64,000 nt of DNA from Sporosarcina sp. JAI121. GTDB lineage: Bacteria > Bacillota > Bacilli > Bacillales_A > Planococcaceae. Below the pieces are notes generated by a model. The model saw nothing but the letters and a program-made list of their open reading frames with translations. It made no database searches and was not told the DNA's origin. This document shows positions 31,759 through 40,789 of the stretch, piece after piece. Where the stretch lies: contig NZ_JACCCL010000001.1 in assembly GCF_013408665.1 (NCBI RefSeq), positions 1,131,136 through 1,195,135 of the forward strand. The letters run 5' to 3'. The translations under genes were made by a program, and so were the position numbers. Numbering within the stretch: the stretch's first letter is position 1; the number at the start of each line of letters is the position of its first letter.

Positions 31759-31885
31759 GTGTCCAACGAATGCCAGAGCGTCCAACCATTCCTACGAAGC
31801 ATCCAACGAACGAGATAGAGTGTCCAACCATTCCGCCGACGTGTCCAACAAACATGCCAGAGCGTCCAACAAAAAATCGCGCCTC
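31759..31885 (+). repeat. TCCAAC array 1 (six units, 21-nt phasing)
   Basis: TCCAAC starts at 31762, 31781, 31802, 31823, 31844 and 31865: steps of 19, 21, 21, 21 and 21 nt. Units are mostly preceded by (A/G)(T/C)G and followed alternately by CATT and GAA or AAA. It lies between the terminator of the thiolase operon and the creatinine island. The open frame across it (CPTNARASNHSYEAS...) is a by-product of the 21-nt period. Confidence 0.8.
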
Positions 31886-32282
31886 AAGTTCCTGGTATAT
31901 TGATAGGTTTGCAGGAACACTATACTTACCTTTGCTATTCCCCTATTTTTCATCCACTTGTACGCCATGCACAATGAAATCCATTTCGCACTTGGAAACT
32001 TGAGCATTGAATTCCAATTGTTACATGCAGAGATCCGATGTATGATAAATTCAATCAGATAATTTACTATTCCGACGGTTCGGAATTGATTATTCTTACA
32101 CGAATCGAGAACTCATGGAAAAGTCTTAAATTAAATGATTACAAGAATGTTCAATCAGTGTTAAGACAGTAGCCAGAATCCTATCAAATTATGTTCAATT
32201 TTACGCAGCATGTCTTAATTTTGATTAGATTGATAGGAGTACTTGTTCTTTAAAGAAATATTTTTTTAAGGAGGAAATAAGT
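31886..32282. promoter_or_regulatory. 397-nt leader of the creatinine island with candidate regulator sites
   Basis: No gene is seen. Two ATGTTCAAT words (32148 and 32192) and three GTCTTAA/TTAAGAC words (32123, 32161 and 32212, the middle one inverted) cluster here. They are candidate operators for the PucR-type regulator at 38828-40477 (inference only). AAGGAGGAAA lies just before the fdhA ATG. Confidence 0.35.
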
Positions 32283-33548
32283 ATGGTTAGCAGCAAGGAA
32301 TCCGTAAATGTTAGCAATAAAGGAATAGGCGCGGTTGGAAATAAAGCCGTTGTTTATGCCGGTGCAGGGAAAGTTGAAGTACAGGATATCAGCTTCCCGG
32401 AATTAGTATTAAGAGACGGTCCCGGTGTGAATCCGAGAAACGTTGGTCGAAAATGTGATCACGGCGTCATCTTGAAAGTGGTCACCACGAATATTTGTGG
32501 AAGTGATCAGCACATGGTCCGCGGTCGGACGACAGCTCCAGTGGGTCTTGTCCTTGGGCATGAAATCCTGGGTGAAGTTATTGAAGTAGGCCGCGACGTT
32601 GAATTTATTAAAAAAGGCGACTTAGTTTCTGTGCCATTTAATATTGCCTGTGGACGCTGTGTCTCTTGCAGAGAGCAAAATACCCATGTTTGCCTCAATG
32701 TGAATCCGGATCGTCCAGGATCCGCTTACGGTTACGTTGATATGGGCGGCTGGGTTGGGGGTCAGTCGGAATATGTAATGGTTCCTTATGCAGACTTCCA
32801 ACTTCTCAAATTTGCAGACAAAGATCAGGCTATGGAAAAGGTTCTTGACTTATCAATGCTGTCTGATATTTTCCCGACTGGGTATCATGGCGCATATAGT
32901 GCCGGAGTACGTCCCGGATCTACAGTATATGTAGCTGGAGCAGGTCCCGTTGGATTGGCGGCTGCACATTCAGCTCAACTATTGGGAGCTTCGACTGTTA
33001 TTGTTGGAGATCTGATCCCTGAGCGGCTTGCGCAAGCGAGAAGTTTCGGTTGTGAAACGGTTGATTTAAGTAAACACGATGATTTGGGCGAACAAATCGA
33101 GCAAATTCTAGGTATCCCAGAAGTGGATTCGGCAGTTGATGCTGTTGGCTTCGAGGCCCATGGGCATGGACGTGATAAAGGGGAAGCACCAGCAGCTGTT
33201 CTGAATTCAATCATGGATATTACTCGTGCTGCCGGTAAACTGGGTATTCCAGGACTTTACGTAACGGGCGATCCAGGTGGAATCGATGAAGATGCGAGGG
33301 TTGGTACGCTGAAAATCCGTTTCGGACTAGGTTGGGCAAAAGCGCATACTTTTGTAACGGGACAAACGCCTGTTATGCAATACCATAGATATTTGATGAA
33401 ATCAATTCTTAGCGGCAGAGCACAAATTGCCAAAGCGGTGAATGCTACAGTCATTTCAATTGATGAAGCACCAGAGGCCTACCATGCTTTTGATAATGGA
33501 GCGGCAAGAAAATATGTTATCGATCCACATGGTACGTTGAAAAAGTGA
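32283..33548 (+). CDS. fdhA: Glutathione-independent formaldehyde dehydrogenase
   Basis: 421 residues, zinc-dependent medium-chain dehydrogenase closely matching the Pseudomonas putida enzyme over its length: catalytic Zn ligands in TTNICGSDQHMVRG and LGHEILGEV, four structural Zn cysteines in NIACGRCVSCREQNTHVC, the nucleotide fold VYVAGAGPVGLAAAHSA, and DAVGFEAHGHG. In that family NAD stays bound and formaldehyde is oxidised to formate without a thiol cofactor. The N-terminus is about 20 residues longer than in the Pseudomonas enzyme. It would remove the formaldehyde made by sarcosine oxidase (34306-35490). Confidence 0.93.
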   Translation: MVSSKESVNVSNKGIGAVGNKAVVYAGAGKVEVQDISFPELVLRDGPGVNPRNVGRKCDHGVILKVVTTNICGSDQHMVRGRTTAPVGLVLGHEILGEVIEVGRDVEFIKKGDLVSVPFNIACGRCVSCREQNTHVCLNVNPDRPGSAYGYVDMGGWVGGQSEYVMVPYADFQLLKFADKDQAMEKVLDLSMLSDIFPTGYHGAYSAGVRPGSTVYVAGAGPVGLAAAHSAQLLGASTVIVGDLIPERLAQARSFGCETVDLSKHDDLGEQIEQILGIPEVDSAVDAVGFEAHGHGRDKGEAPAAVLNSIMDITRAAGKLGIPGLYVTGDPGGIDEDARVGTLKIRFGLGWAKAHTFVTGQTPVMQYHRYLMKSILSGRAQIAKAVNATVISIDEAPEAYHAFDNGAARKYVIDPHGTLKK

Positions 33549-33598
33549 AATTTGTTAACCAAAAAACTATCTATTAAAAACGAGGAGGAAGATTAATA

Positions 33599-34024
33599 AT
33601 GACAAAACTTACTTTGGAAGTTGCAAAAAAGCTTATTGAGGGTGCTGAAAAAGAATCGAAAAACCTAGGTGTTAATATGGTGATTTCGGTTGTTGATGAA
33701 GGTGGAAACCTTATTGCAAAACACCGTATGAACGACGCTTGGATTGCTAGTATTGAAATCTCTCAAAACAAAGCATGGACGTCTGTTGCGTTAAAGGCAC
33801 CAACGGCGAATTTGGCTGAAGCTACAGTCCCAAATGCTGAGCTTTATGGCCTGACAACTACAAATAATGGGAAAATCGTTGTATTCGGCGGAGGCATTCC
33901 TCTTGTAGAAGATGGTAAAGTAATAGGCGCCGTGGGAGTAAGCGGAAGCTCAGTTCCTAACGATGTAAAAGTTGCGGAAGCTGCTGTACGGGCTTTTGAA
34001 AATAATAAAGTAACTGTTGGCTAA
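33599..34024 (+). CDS. GlcG/HbpS-like protein (DUF336, haem-binding family)
   Basis: 141 residues matching the GlcG/HbpS family: LTLEVAKKLIEGAEKE, NMVISVVDEGGNLIAKHRM, FGGGIPLVEDGKVIGAVGVSG. There is no signal peptide, so it is probably cytoplasmic. Family members are found beside catabolic and oxidative-stress genes, and Streptomyces HbpS binds haem. Here it sits 50 nt behind fdhA in an operon that makes formaldehyde and H2O2, suggesting a protective or sensing role (inference). Strong GAGGAGG site upstream. Confidence 0.85.
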   Translation: MTKLTLEVAKKLIEGAEKESKNLGVNMVISVVDEGGNLIAKHRMNDAWIASIEISQNKAWTSVALKAPTANLAEATVPNAELYGLTTTNNGKIVVFGGGIPLVEDGKVIGAVGVSGSSVPNDVKVAEAAVRAFENNKVTVG

Positions 34025-34070
34025 ATCCATTAATAAAATAAAGTTGAATTAACAATTACCTTCAATAACC

Positions 34071-34160
34071 CTTCGGCGCTAGGGGATGCCTCCCGCCATA
34101 AGCAGATTGCTTTGCAGTCAGACTTATGGCTTCGGCTAACCCTTGCAAGGCGCCTGCGCT
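34071..34160 (-). repeat. Repeat family A, inverted copy inside the creatinine island
   Basis: On the minus strand it reads GGCGCCTTGCAAGGGTTAGCC, then GCCATAAG, a variable centre, CTTATGGC, GGGAGGCATCCCC and AGCGCC. The outer stem is perfect while the centre differs from all other copies. It separates the GlcG-like gene from soxA and could act as a transcript boundary. Confidence 0.8.
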
Positions 34161-34305
34161 CTGTATACTTTTATAGGTGAAAACGAATGTCTTTTACATG
34201 TTGGGATGGCTACTATAAAGTTAGTCCACTACTAGTAAGAGGCATTTATTTTACTAGAGTATGCGAAATGTAAAGTCAAAACTTACTTAATGATGGGGGA
34301 GTATT

Positions 34306-35490
34306 ATGATGGCAAATCATTATGAAGTAATTGTTGTCGGAGCCGGTTCAATGGGTATGGCTGCGGGCTATTTTTTAGCAAAACAAGGAGTCAAAACCTT
34401 GTTGATTGATTCGCATGATCCGCCACATGCACAGGGTAGTCACCATGGTGATACACGGATTATTCGTCACGCATATGGTGAAGGAAGAGAATATGTCCCC
34501 CTTGCTCTCAGATCACAAGAGTTATGGGATGAACTCGAAAAAATAACACATCACAAAATATTCACGCGAGTAGGCTCAATCGGTTTTGGTCCGGAAGGCG
34601 AATCTGCGTTTATTGATGAAGCGATTGCCAGTGGAAAAGAATATAATTTGGAAATCGACCTCCTTACCGGGAAAGAAGTAAATGAGCGTTGGCCGGGGCT
34701 AACTGTTCCGGATGATTACATTGCATTCCACGAACATAACTCAGGCTTCTTGTATAGCGAAAATTGTATCAAAGCCTATCGTGAGCTGGCGGAACATCAT
34801 GGTGCCGAATTTTCAGTGAACAACCCGGTTGTAGATATCGAAGTTTTTAATGACTCCGTCAAGGTGGTCACGGATAAAGGAACATTTACTGCAGATAAGT
34901 TAATTCTTAGCGGCGGTGCTTGGAATGGGAAAATAGCTAAAAGTCTTAATCTAAACCTGCCAATCACACCTACTCGTCAGCCCGTAGCTTGGTTTGAAGC
35001 TGATGAATCGCTCTATAGTACGAATTCATTCCCTACTTTCATGGTTGAAGTTCCGACTGAAACATCAAAAGCCATTTATTACGGATTCCCAACGTTCAAT
35101 GGTTGTGGTGTGAAAGCCGGAAGACATGAATATATCGATGAAATAGATCCAGATACGATGAATCGTGACTTTGGCTCCGATGAGAATGACGAAGGACATA
35201 TTCGGGAGTTCTTGGAAAGATTCATGCCACAAGCAGCGGGAAAACTTAATAGAGGCGCAATCTGCATTTATTCCAGAACTCCAGATGGTCACTTTATCAT
35301 CGATAAGCATCCGGAGCATCCTCACATTTCAATTGCGGCAGGTTTTGCGGGACATGGATTCAAGTTTGCTAGTGTGGTGGGGGAAGTGTTGAGTCAACTG
35401 GCTGTATCTGGTGAAACGCCACATGATATTTCCATCTTCTCAATCAATCGCCCTGCTTTGAAACCTCAATTGGAAACGGCTGGATTATAG
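34306..35490 (+). CDS. soxA: Monomeric sarcosine oxidase
   Basis: 394 residues, closely matching the Bacillus monomeric sarcosine oxidase (MSOX). Oxidises sarcosine with O2 to glycine, formaldehyde and H2O2. FAD-binding VIVVGAGSMGMAAGYFLAKQG, then GSHHGDTRIIRHAYGEGREY. Cys320 in RGAICIYSRT corresponds to Cys315 that binds FAD covalently. Lys270 and His274 in GCGVKAGRHE correspond to the oxygen-activating lysine and the active-site histidine of MSOX. ATG ATG start after GGGGGAG. An ideal cre site lies 6 nt past the stop. Confidence 0.95.
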   Translation: MMANHYEVIVVGAGSMGMAAGYFLAKQGVKTLLIDSHDPPHAQGSHHGDTRIIRHAYGEGREYVPLALRSQELWDELEKITHHKIFTRVGSIGFGPEGESAFIDEAIASGKEYNLEIDLLTGKEVNERWPGLTVPDDYIAFHEHNSGFLYSENCIKAYRELAEHHGAEFSVNNPVVDIEVFNDSVKVVTDKGTFTADKLILSGGAWNGKIAKSLNLNLPITPTRQPVAWFEADESLYSTNSFPTFMVEVPTETSKAIYYGFPTFNGCGVKAGRHEYIDEIDPDTMNRDFGSDENDEGHIREFLERFMPQAAGKLNRGAICIYSRTPDGHFIIDKHPEHPHISIAAGFAGHGFKFASVVGEVLSQLAVSGETPHDISIFSINRPALKPQLETAGL

Positions 35491-35496
35491 TGAGTG

Positions 35497-35510
35497 TGTA
35501 AGCGTTTACA
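35497..35510 (+). promoter_or_regulatory. Perfect CcpA-binding (cre) site
   Basis: TGTAAGCGTTTACA fits the cre consensus TGWNANCGNTNWCA at every fixed position. It lies between soxA and the transporter gene, so it can serve as a roadblock or as an operator for the downstream promoter. Confidence 0.8.
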
Positions 35511-35666
35511 TTTAGGGCGAAACAGATAGAACATGCACATTGACTGATACTAACGTACAAATGATCGGCTATGCTAACTTTTTTAATTTTTTGTCAATAG
35601 TTAACTGAAGATTCGCAGTGTTTTAACTATACTGATAGAAACTAAAATTAGAAAGGAGGTTGACAT

Positions 35667-36983
35667 TTGGTTGTCGTGGAAGTCGGACTGGATAAGACGG
35701 ATAACTCCGAAGAAATATCGTCCGGAGTTAAAAAGGCAGTCATTGGAGCAGCCATTGGAAATATGATTGAGTGGTTTGATTATGCTTCCTACGGGTACCT
35801 AGCGGTGGTAATTGCCGCGGTTTTCTTTGCCCCAGGGAACGAAACAGCAGCATTGTTAGGGGCATTCGGTGTATTTTCCGTATCGTTTATCGTCCGGCCA
35901 ATTGGAGGGCTTATTTGGGGGCATTTTGGTGATAAAATCGGACGTAAAAAAGTCCTGGTTCTAACGATCAGCATAATGTCACTGTCAACATTTGCTATCG
36001 GGTTTTTACCAAGCTATGCAGCGATTGGAGTAATCGCACCGCTATTATTACTGGTTTGTCGTCTTGTTCAAGGCTTTTCAGCATCGGGTGAATATGCGGG
36101 AGCAGCTTCCTTCATTTCTGAATATGCGCCGAACTCGCGCCGTGGTCTTCTAGTTAGTATGGTACCGGCAAGTACAGCGGCCGGGCTCATGTTAGCTGTA
36201 GTGGTTGTATCGCTCCTAGAGTTTAACCTGACAAAGGAAGCTTTGTACAGCTGGGGATGGCGAATACCCTTTCTCCTCTCGGCTCCACTCGGTATAATCG
36301 GATTGCTAATTCGTCTTAAGCTGGAAGATACACCGATTTTTAACGAAATGGTTCGTTCGAATAAGGCACCTAAAACTAATATATTCCAGGGAGTTCATCA
36401 AAATAGAAAACAGGTTATGATTGCCTTTGGAATTATCTGTCTTAATGCGGTGGGCTTCTACACGATTCTAAGCTATATGCCTACATACCTCACGAAGGAA
36501 TTGGGCTTTAGTATTACAACTGGAATATTGATCACACTTGTGTCTTTAGGAACCTATATTCTAATTCTCCCGTTCGTTGGCATGCTTGCCGATAAAATCG
36601 GAAGAAAACCCGTTCTCATCGGGGCTTCACTCATGTTTGTAGTATTCACTTACCCAGCTTTTTGGCTACTGTCCCAGGGAGGCGTCTATGCGGTGCTGGC
36701 CTTAGTCATGCTTGGATTTGTCCTTGCGGGGAACGATGGGGTCCTTGCTACATTTCTCACGGAGATGTTCCCGACTTCGGTACGTTTCAGCTGCTTTGCT
36801 TTATCGTTCAATACGGGCAACGCAATCTTCGGTGGGACAGCACCTCTAATCGCAACATTTTTGATTGCTAAAACGGGCAATACATTCGCACCAGCCTATT
36901 ATTTGATGGCTGCCGCTGTAATTGCATTTATCTTCCTTCTAATGACGAAGGAGACGGCTAAGGAGCCGCTAAGAGAAGAGTGA
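35667..36983 (+). CDS. MHS-family MFS transporter, probable creatine/creatinine or sarcosine importer
   Basis: 438 residues, 12 predicted membrane helices, metabolite:H+ symporter (ProP-like) subfamily. Signature regions are GNMIEWFDYASYGYLA at the N-terminus, WGHFGDKIGRKKVLV (loop 2-3), RLVQGFSASGEYAGA and ADKIGRKPVLIG. Start is TTG at 35667, 7 nt behind AAAGGAGG; no ATG fits. It lies between soxA and creatinase, so the cargo is likely creatine, creatinine or sarcosine (inference). ProP-type betaine uptake is the alternative. Confidence 0.88.
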   Translation: MVVVEVGLDKTDNSEEISSGVKKAVIGAAIGNMIEWFDYASYGYLAVVIAAVFFAPGNETAALLGAFGVFSVSFIVRPIGGLIWGHFGDKIGRKKVLVLTISIMSLSTFAIGFLPSYAAIGVIAPLLLLVCRLVQGFSASGEYAGAASFISEYAPNSRRGLLVSMVPASTAAGLMLAVVVVSLLEFNLTKEALYSWGWRIPFLLSAPLGIIGLLIRLKLEDTPIFNEMVRSNKAPKTNIFQGVHQNRKQVMIAFGIICLNAVGFYTILSYMPTYLTKELGFSITTGILITLVSLGTYILILPFVGMLADKIGRKPVLIGASLMFVVFTYPAFWLLSQGGVYAVLALVMLGFVLAGNDGVLATFLTEMFPTSVRFSCFALSFNTGNAIFGGTAPLIATFLIAKTGNTFAPAYYLMAAAVIAFIFLLMTKETAKEPLREE

Positions 36984-37042
36984 AAGCTAAAAGTATCACT
37001 TGCTAGTCCAACTATAGAACGTAATAGGAAGGGGAAAAAACA

Positions 37043-38278
37043 ATGTTAACAGTTAACGATCTAGAAAGAACGAAGATTATCAAAAATGGAGAAAAAGTGA
37101 CTCCGACATTTTCAAAGGCAGAAATGAAACGACGCAATGATAATCTACGCAGACATATGGCAAAAGAAGATATCGATGCGGTTTTGTTCACTTCTTATCA
37201 TAATATCAATTACTATAGTGACTTCCTATATACGTCATTTGGCCGTAAGTACGGACTTGTTGTCACACAGGATAAGCATGTCACGGTTACTGCAAATATC
37301 GACGGTGGCATGCCGTGGCGTAGAAGCTTTGATGACAACGTCGTTTACACTGACTGGCAAAAGGACAATTACCTTCACGCAGTTAAGAAAGTGCTAAGCG
37401 ACTCCGGCAACAACACTCGCCGTCTTGGAATCGAAGACGATCATGTAACTCTGGAGGTTCGCCGAGTACTGCAAGATGCATTCCCTAACGTTGAACTGGT
37501 AGACGTTTCAAACGCCACGATGGCACAGCGTATGTTCAAATCAGCCGAAGAGATTGAACATATCAAAAATGGTGCACGGGTTGCCGATATTGGTGGTGCG
37601 GCAGTCGTTGAGGCAATCGATGTTGGAGTTCCCGAATATGAAGTGGCGCTACATGGAACACAAGCTATGACACGTGAAATCGCACGCCTTTACCCGCATG
37701 CAGAACTAAGGGATTCGTGGATTTGGTTCCAATCGGGCATTAATACGGACGGCGCACATAACTGGGCTACTTCAAGAAAGATGGAGCGCGGTGATATCCT
37801 GAGCCTTAATGCATTTCCGATGATTGCCGGTTATTATACGGCGCTCGAACGGACACTATTTTTAGAAGAAGTGTCGGATAAACATCTTGAGCTTTGGGAG
37901 ATTAACGTGGAAGTGCATAAAAAAGGACTTGAATTAATTAAGCCTGGTGTAAGGTGCATGGATATTGCGATCGAGTTGAATGAGATTTTCCGTGAGCATA
38001 ATCTACTGCCGAATCGGACGTTTGGCTATGGACATTCCTTTGGTGTGCTTTCCCACTATTATGGGCGTGAAGCAGGTCTTGAGTTACGTGAAGATATCGA
38101 GACGGTACTTGAACCGGGAATGGTTGTATCTATGGAGCCGATGATCATGGTTCCAGAAGGTCAACCAGGTGCAGGCGGATACCGCGAGCATGATATCCTT
38201 GTGATCCATGATGACGGGTCTGTTGAAAACATTACCGGTTTCCCATTTGGACCAGAGCATAATATCATCAAAAAATAA
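37043..38278 (+). CDS. Creatinase (creatine amidinohydrolase)
   Basis: 411 residues, pita-bread fold without the metal ligands of aminopeptidase P, closely matching Pseudomonas putida creatinase along its length: FTSYHNINYYSDFLY, ANIDGGMPWRR, WFQSGINTDGAHN (containing the catalytic His), LNAFPMIAGYYTALERTLF, RTFGYGHSFGVLSHYYGREAG and EPMIMVPEGQPGAGGYREHD. Creatine + H2O -> sarcosine + urea. Feeds soxA; urea would go to urease, which is not in this window. Preceded by AGGAAGGGG. Confidence 0.96.
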   Translation: MLTVNDLERTKIIKNGEKVTPTFSKAEMKRRNDNLRRHMAKEDIDAVLFTSYHNINYYSDFLYTSFGRKYGLVVTQDKHVTVTANIDGGMPWRRSFDDNVVYTDWQKDNYLHAVKKVLSDSGNNTRRLGIEDDHVTLEVRRVLQDAFPNVELVDVSNATMAQRMFKSAEEIEHIKNGARVADIGGAAVVEAIDVGVPEYEVALHGTQAMTREIARLYPHAELRDSWIWFQSGINTDGAHNWATSRKMERGDILSLNAFPMIAGYYTALERTLFLEEVSDKHLELWEINVEVHKKGLELIKPGVRCMDIAIELNEIFREHNLLPNRTFGYGHSFGVLSHYYGREAGLELREDIETVLEPGMVVSMEPMIMVPEGQPGAGGYREHDILVIHDDGSVENITGFPFGPEHNIIKK

Positions 38279-38347
38279 ATTCTAGCTATTTCATAGGTTT
38301 TTTATTGAATAATTGCGACTTGGCAAAAAAGTTTAGGGGGAGTTAAA

Positions 38348-38761
38348 ATGACGGGAAAAACAGTAACGAAAAATGAAGCGAAATTATTGTGTGCAAAGCC
38401 TGGTATTCAATTAATTAAAGCAGGAACATATAAACTCAATGAATTGAGTGAGCTGCGCGGAACTCCGAATCTGAAAGGTCAAATTGTAGATGTTCCATTA
38501 ACTACTGAAAAAGCGCCATTAACAATGGGTTACTTTGCGTTACAACCTTCAGAAGACTATTCTGCAGACTTCGATTTCATTGAAATTAAAGTAGTTACAA
38601 GTGGAACGATGATTGTACGTGACGTTGAAGGGAATAGATATGTCGGAGAAGTCGGGGATGTGTTGGTCTTTTCCCCTAATACGACGGTTATTTTCGATGG
38701 CGAAAGTAATGGAGAAGCCGTTTATTTCAAAAATGTAGAAGTTAACCCTAGTTATTTGTAA
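38348..38761 (+). CDS. Small cupin, EutQ-like
   Basis: 137 residues. The second half is a cupin barrel (KVVTSGTMIVRDVEGNRYVGEVGDVLVFSPNT). It looks like the cupin domain of ethanolamine-utilisation EutQ, but the typical metal-binding histidines are not seen, so a catalytic role is unclear. It follows creatinase by 69 nt and ends the plus-strand operon, so it probably helps in creatinine breakdown (inference). Preceded by TAGGGGGAG. Confidence 0.7.
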   Translation: MTGKTVTKNEAKLLCAKPGIQLIKAGTYKLNELSELRGTPNLKGQIVDVPLTTEKAPLTMGYFALQPSEDYSADFDFIEIKVVTSGTMIVRDVEGNRYVGEVGDVLVFSPNTTVIFDGESNGEAVYFKNVEVNPSYL

Positions 38762-38779
38762 GATATAGAATCCAATAGT

Positions 38780-38814
38780 AAAACGTGCCTGCGGAATACG
38801 AGTAGGCACGTTTT
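38780..38814. terminator. Bidirectional terminator between the cupin and the PucR-type gene
   Basis: AAAACGTGCCT pairs with AGGCACGTTTT across a 13-nt loop, with flanking A and T runs. Confidence 0.88.
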
Positions 38815-38827
38815 ATTTCTCGTGAAC

Positions 38828-40477
38828 TCAGGTAAGGCTATATTGTCGGGAAAGTGATTCGATATTAAGGGCAGTTTGAATCCAGAATTGGCAATCGGGT
38901 GACGACAAACTATCTTGTAAAAGTTCTTCGATTTTTTTAATCCGATACCGCAATGTATTACGGTGTATGTGTAGCGTTTTTGCAACAATTTCACGGTTGA
39001 AGCCGTTCATTGCAAGACATGTCAACGTTTCATAAAGAATTTCATCTTTTTCAAAACGCAATCCCTCGGGCAATAATTTGTTTAGAAGAGCTTGTGCTTC
39101 AGCGGGACTCATATTTCCGTAAAGAAGTATTTCACGACGAAACTGCCCGGTAAAGAAAATTTGACCGGAATTTGTTTTAAATTGAACGATCGCAGCTAGC
39201 GATTTTGCACTCTTGTAACTTAATCCATAGGATATAAGCTCCGTTTGCGCATCGCCTATTACAATAACGGGGGTTAGTTGATCATTGATACTTGCTATCT
39301 GTTGACCTAAAATTGTCAAACGCTTGTCCAATTCAGCACTCTCCAAGCTTGAAGAAAACAACAACACTACTTGATTGTTGTATACTTCGCAGAAGCCATT
39401 AATATCACCTTGTTTTTTGAACCATTTGTTGCAGATTCCTCGAATCAATCCCAATTCCAAAAGAGTTTGTGCGGCTAACTTAACATTGCCTGAAAGGATT
39501 AGTCCCGCCATCCATTTACCTGTTGGTTTTAGACCTATTTCATGCATTTTCCGATCAATGACAATACTAGCAGTTTCCAGATTTTCGATGAGCAGTCCAA
39601 GTACCTCAGATTGTAATTGCCACCGTTTGACGTTTTCTTCTTGCTGAAGCCTGTAAAGATCGACGAGTACGTGGGCTGAATGTTTCAGGGCAAGTGTATG
39701 ATACTCATCTAAAATATTGTCAGTATGAATCAGCCAAAGCGTCCCATATTCTTTTCCTTCAATAAATATAGGAGCAGCGATTACATAGGGGGAGATGGTC
39801 TGTAAATGAATCGCCTCAATATTTCGTTCTGTAACGCTAAATTCCCTATCATCATATGAAAGTTCTTTTTTTAACTGTTCAGCAAATTTTTTAATTTGTT
39901 GTGTGAAATTGTTCCGTTGTTCGTTTTTTGGACCGGCCTCTATTAAAATTGCATTTGTTTCATCGGTAATTACAACAGGGCATTTTAGAAAGGAAGCAAG
40001 AATTTCGCAAACTTCTTTAGCGTCCTTTGCAACTTGCATTAATTCCGTGAGGCTTGTAGGGACTTGATTGACCAATTCTCTAGTTTTAAACTGACGTTCC
40101 ATTATTTCTTGATGAATTGCACGGGTTACCCTTACGAAAGGGACTTGAAAAGATGCTTCCATAATGGGTATGGAGTATTTTTCTCCGAATTCCAATAGGG
40201 CAGGCGGACAATGTGTTAAATAACGTCCTGTCGCAAGGATAATTCCGGAGATTTGGTGCCTAAGTAGTGAATTGAGAAATTTTTCTTCCGATTTTCTATT
40301 TTCTGGCCATACTTGGCCGCAAGACAATAACAGCTCTTGGCCTTCAAGAAAATGTGCCACATCAAAATGATCAATAACATGGACCCAACTAATTTTTCGA
40401 GCCAACCCGCCTTGTCCGGACCTGACTATTATCTGTTGTAGGTCGGGCAATCGTAACGATTCTTGTACGGTGATCAT
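38828..40477 (-). CDS. PucR-type transcriptional regulator
   Basis: 549 residues. The N-terminal PucR domain (about 1-125) has GQGGLARKISWVHVIDHFDVAHFLEGQELLLSCG-type sequence, a GAF-like middle follows (VVITDETNAILIEAGPKN), and the C-terminal HTH_30 reads FNREIVAKTLHIHRNTLRYRIKKIEELL. Relatives control purine, proline or amine catabolism by sensing a pathway metabolite. Convergent with the creatinine operon and the only regulator in the island, so it is the likely specific activator (inference). Confidence 0.9.
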   Translation of the reverse strand: MITVQESLRLPDLQQIIVRSGQGGLARKISWVHVIDHFDVAHFLEGQELLLSCGQVWPENRKSEEKFLNSLLRHQISGIILATGRYLTHCPPALLEFGEKYSIPIMEASFQVPFVRVTRAIHQEIMERQFKTRELVNQVPTSLTELMQVAKDAKEVCEILASFLKCPVVITDETNAILIEAGPKNEQRNNFTQQIKKFAEQLKKELSYDDREFSVTERNIEAIHLQTISPYVIAAPIFIEGKEYGTLWLIHTDNILDEYHTLALKHSAHVLVDLYRLQQEENVKRWQLQSEVLGLLIENLETASIVIDRKMHEIGLKPTGKWMAGLILSGNVKLAAQTLLELGLIRGICNKWFKKQGDINGFCEVYNNQVVLLFSSSLESAELDKRLTILGQQIASINDQLTPVIVIGDAQTELISYGLSYKSAKSLAAIVQFKTNSGQIFFTGQFRREILLYGNMSPAEAQALLNKLLPEGLRFEKDEILYETLTCLAMNGFNREIVAKTLHIHRNTLRYRIKKIEELLQDSLSSPDCQFWIQTALNIESLSRQYSLT

Positions 40478-40596
40478 TCACTCTCCCCCTTAGTTTGATT
40501 GTACTGAAAATTACTACTATTGCAAACTGAAATGATTAAATGATTTTTGGGGGACACTAGTACATTATGAAAACAGGGTTATTCAGTAGGGATATG

Positions 40597-40720
40597 TGTT
40601 CAATGAAGCGGGGGATTTCCAACGATTGAGCGGAGATGTCCAACGAAATTTATGAAATGTCCAACAAAGCAGGGTGTTTCCAACCATTCCACGGAGATGT
40701 TCAACAAAACTAGATGTATT
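40597..40720 (+). repeat. TCCAAC array 2 (about six units)
   Basis: Units T(C/T)CAA(C/T) start at 40599, 40618, 40639, 40660, 40679 and 40700: steps of 19, 21, 21, 19 and 21 nt. Followed alternately by GATT/CATT and GAA/AAA. It lies upstream of the PucR-type gene and just before a family C block. Confidence 0.78.
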
Positions 40721-40789
40721 GGACCGTTCTATAAGAAACGCGGTATCGATTACACGCCTCTAGAATACCCGAACAATGAAGGATCACTA

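Noticed and set aside
31712-31903. Open frame of 63 codons with heptad-like SNHS/SNK repeats
   Set aside because: It exists because the TCCAAC array has a 21-nt period; the frame is broken by 19-nt steps in other arrays and there is no ribosome-binding site.
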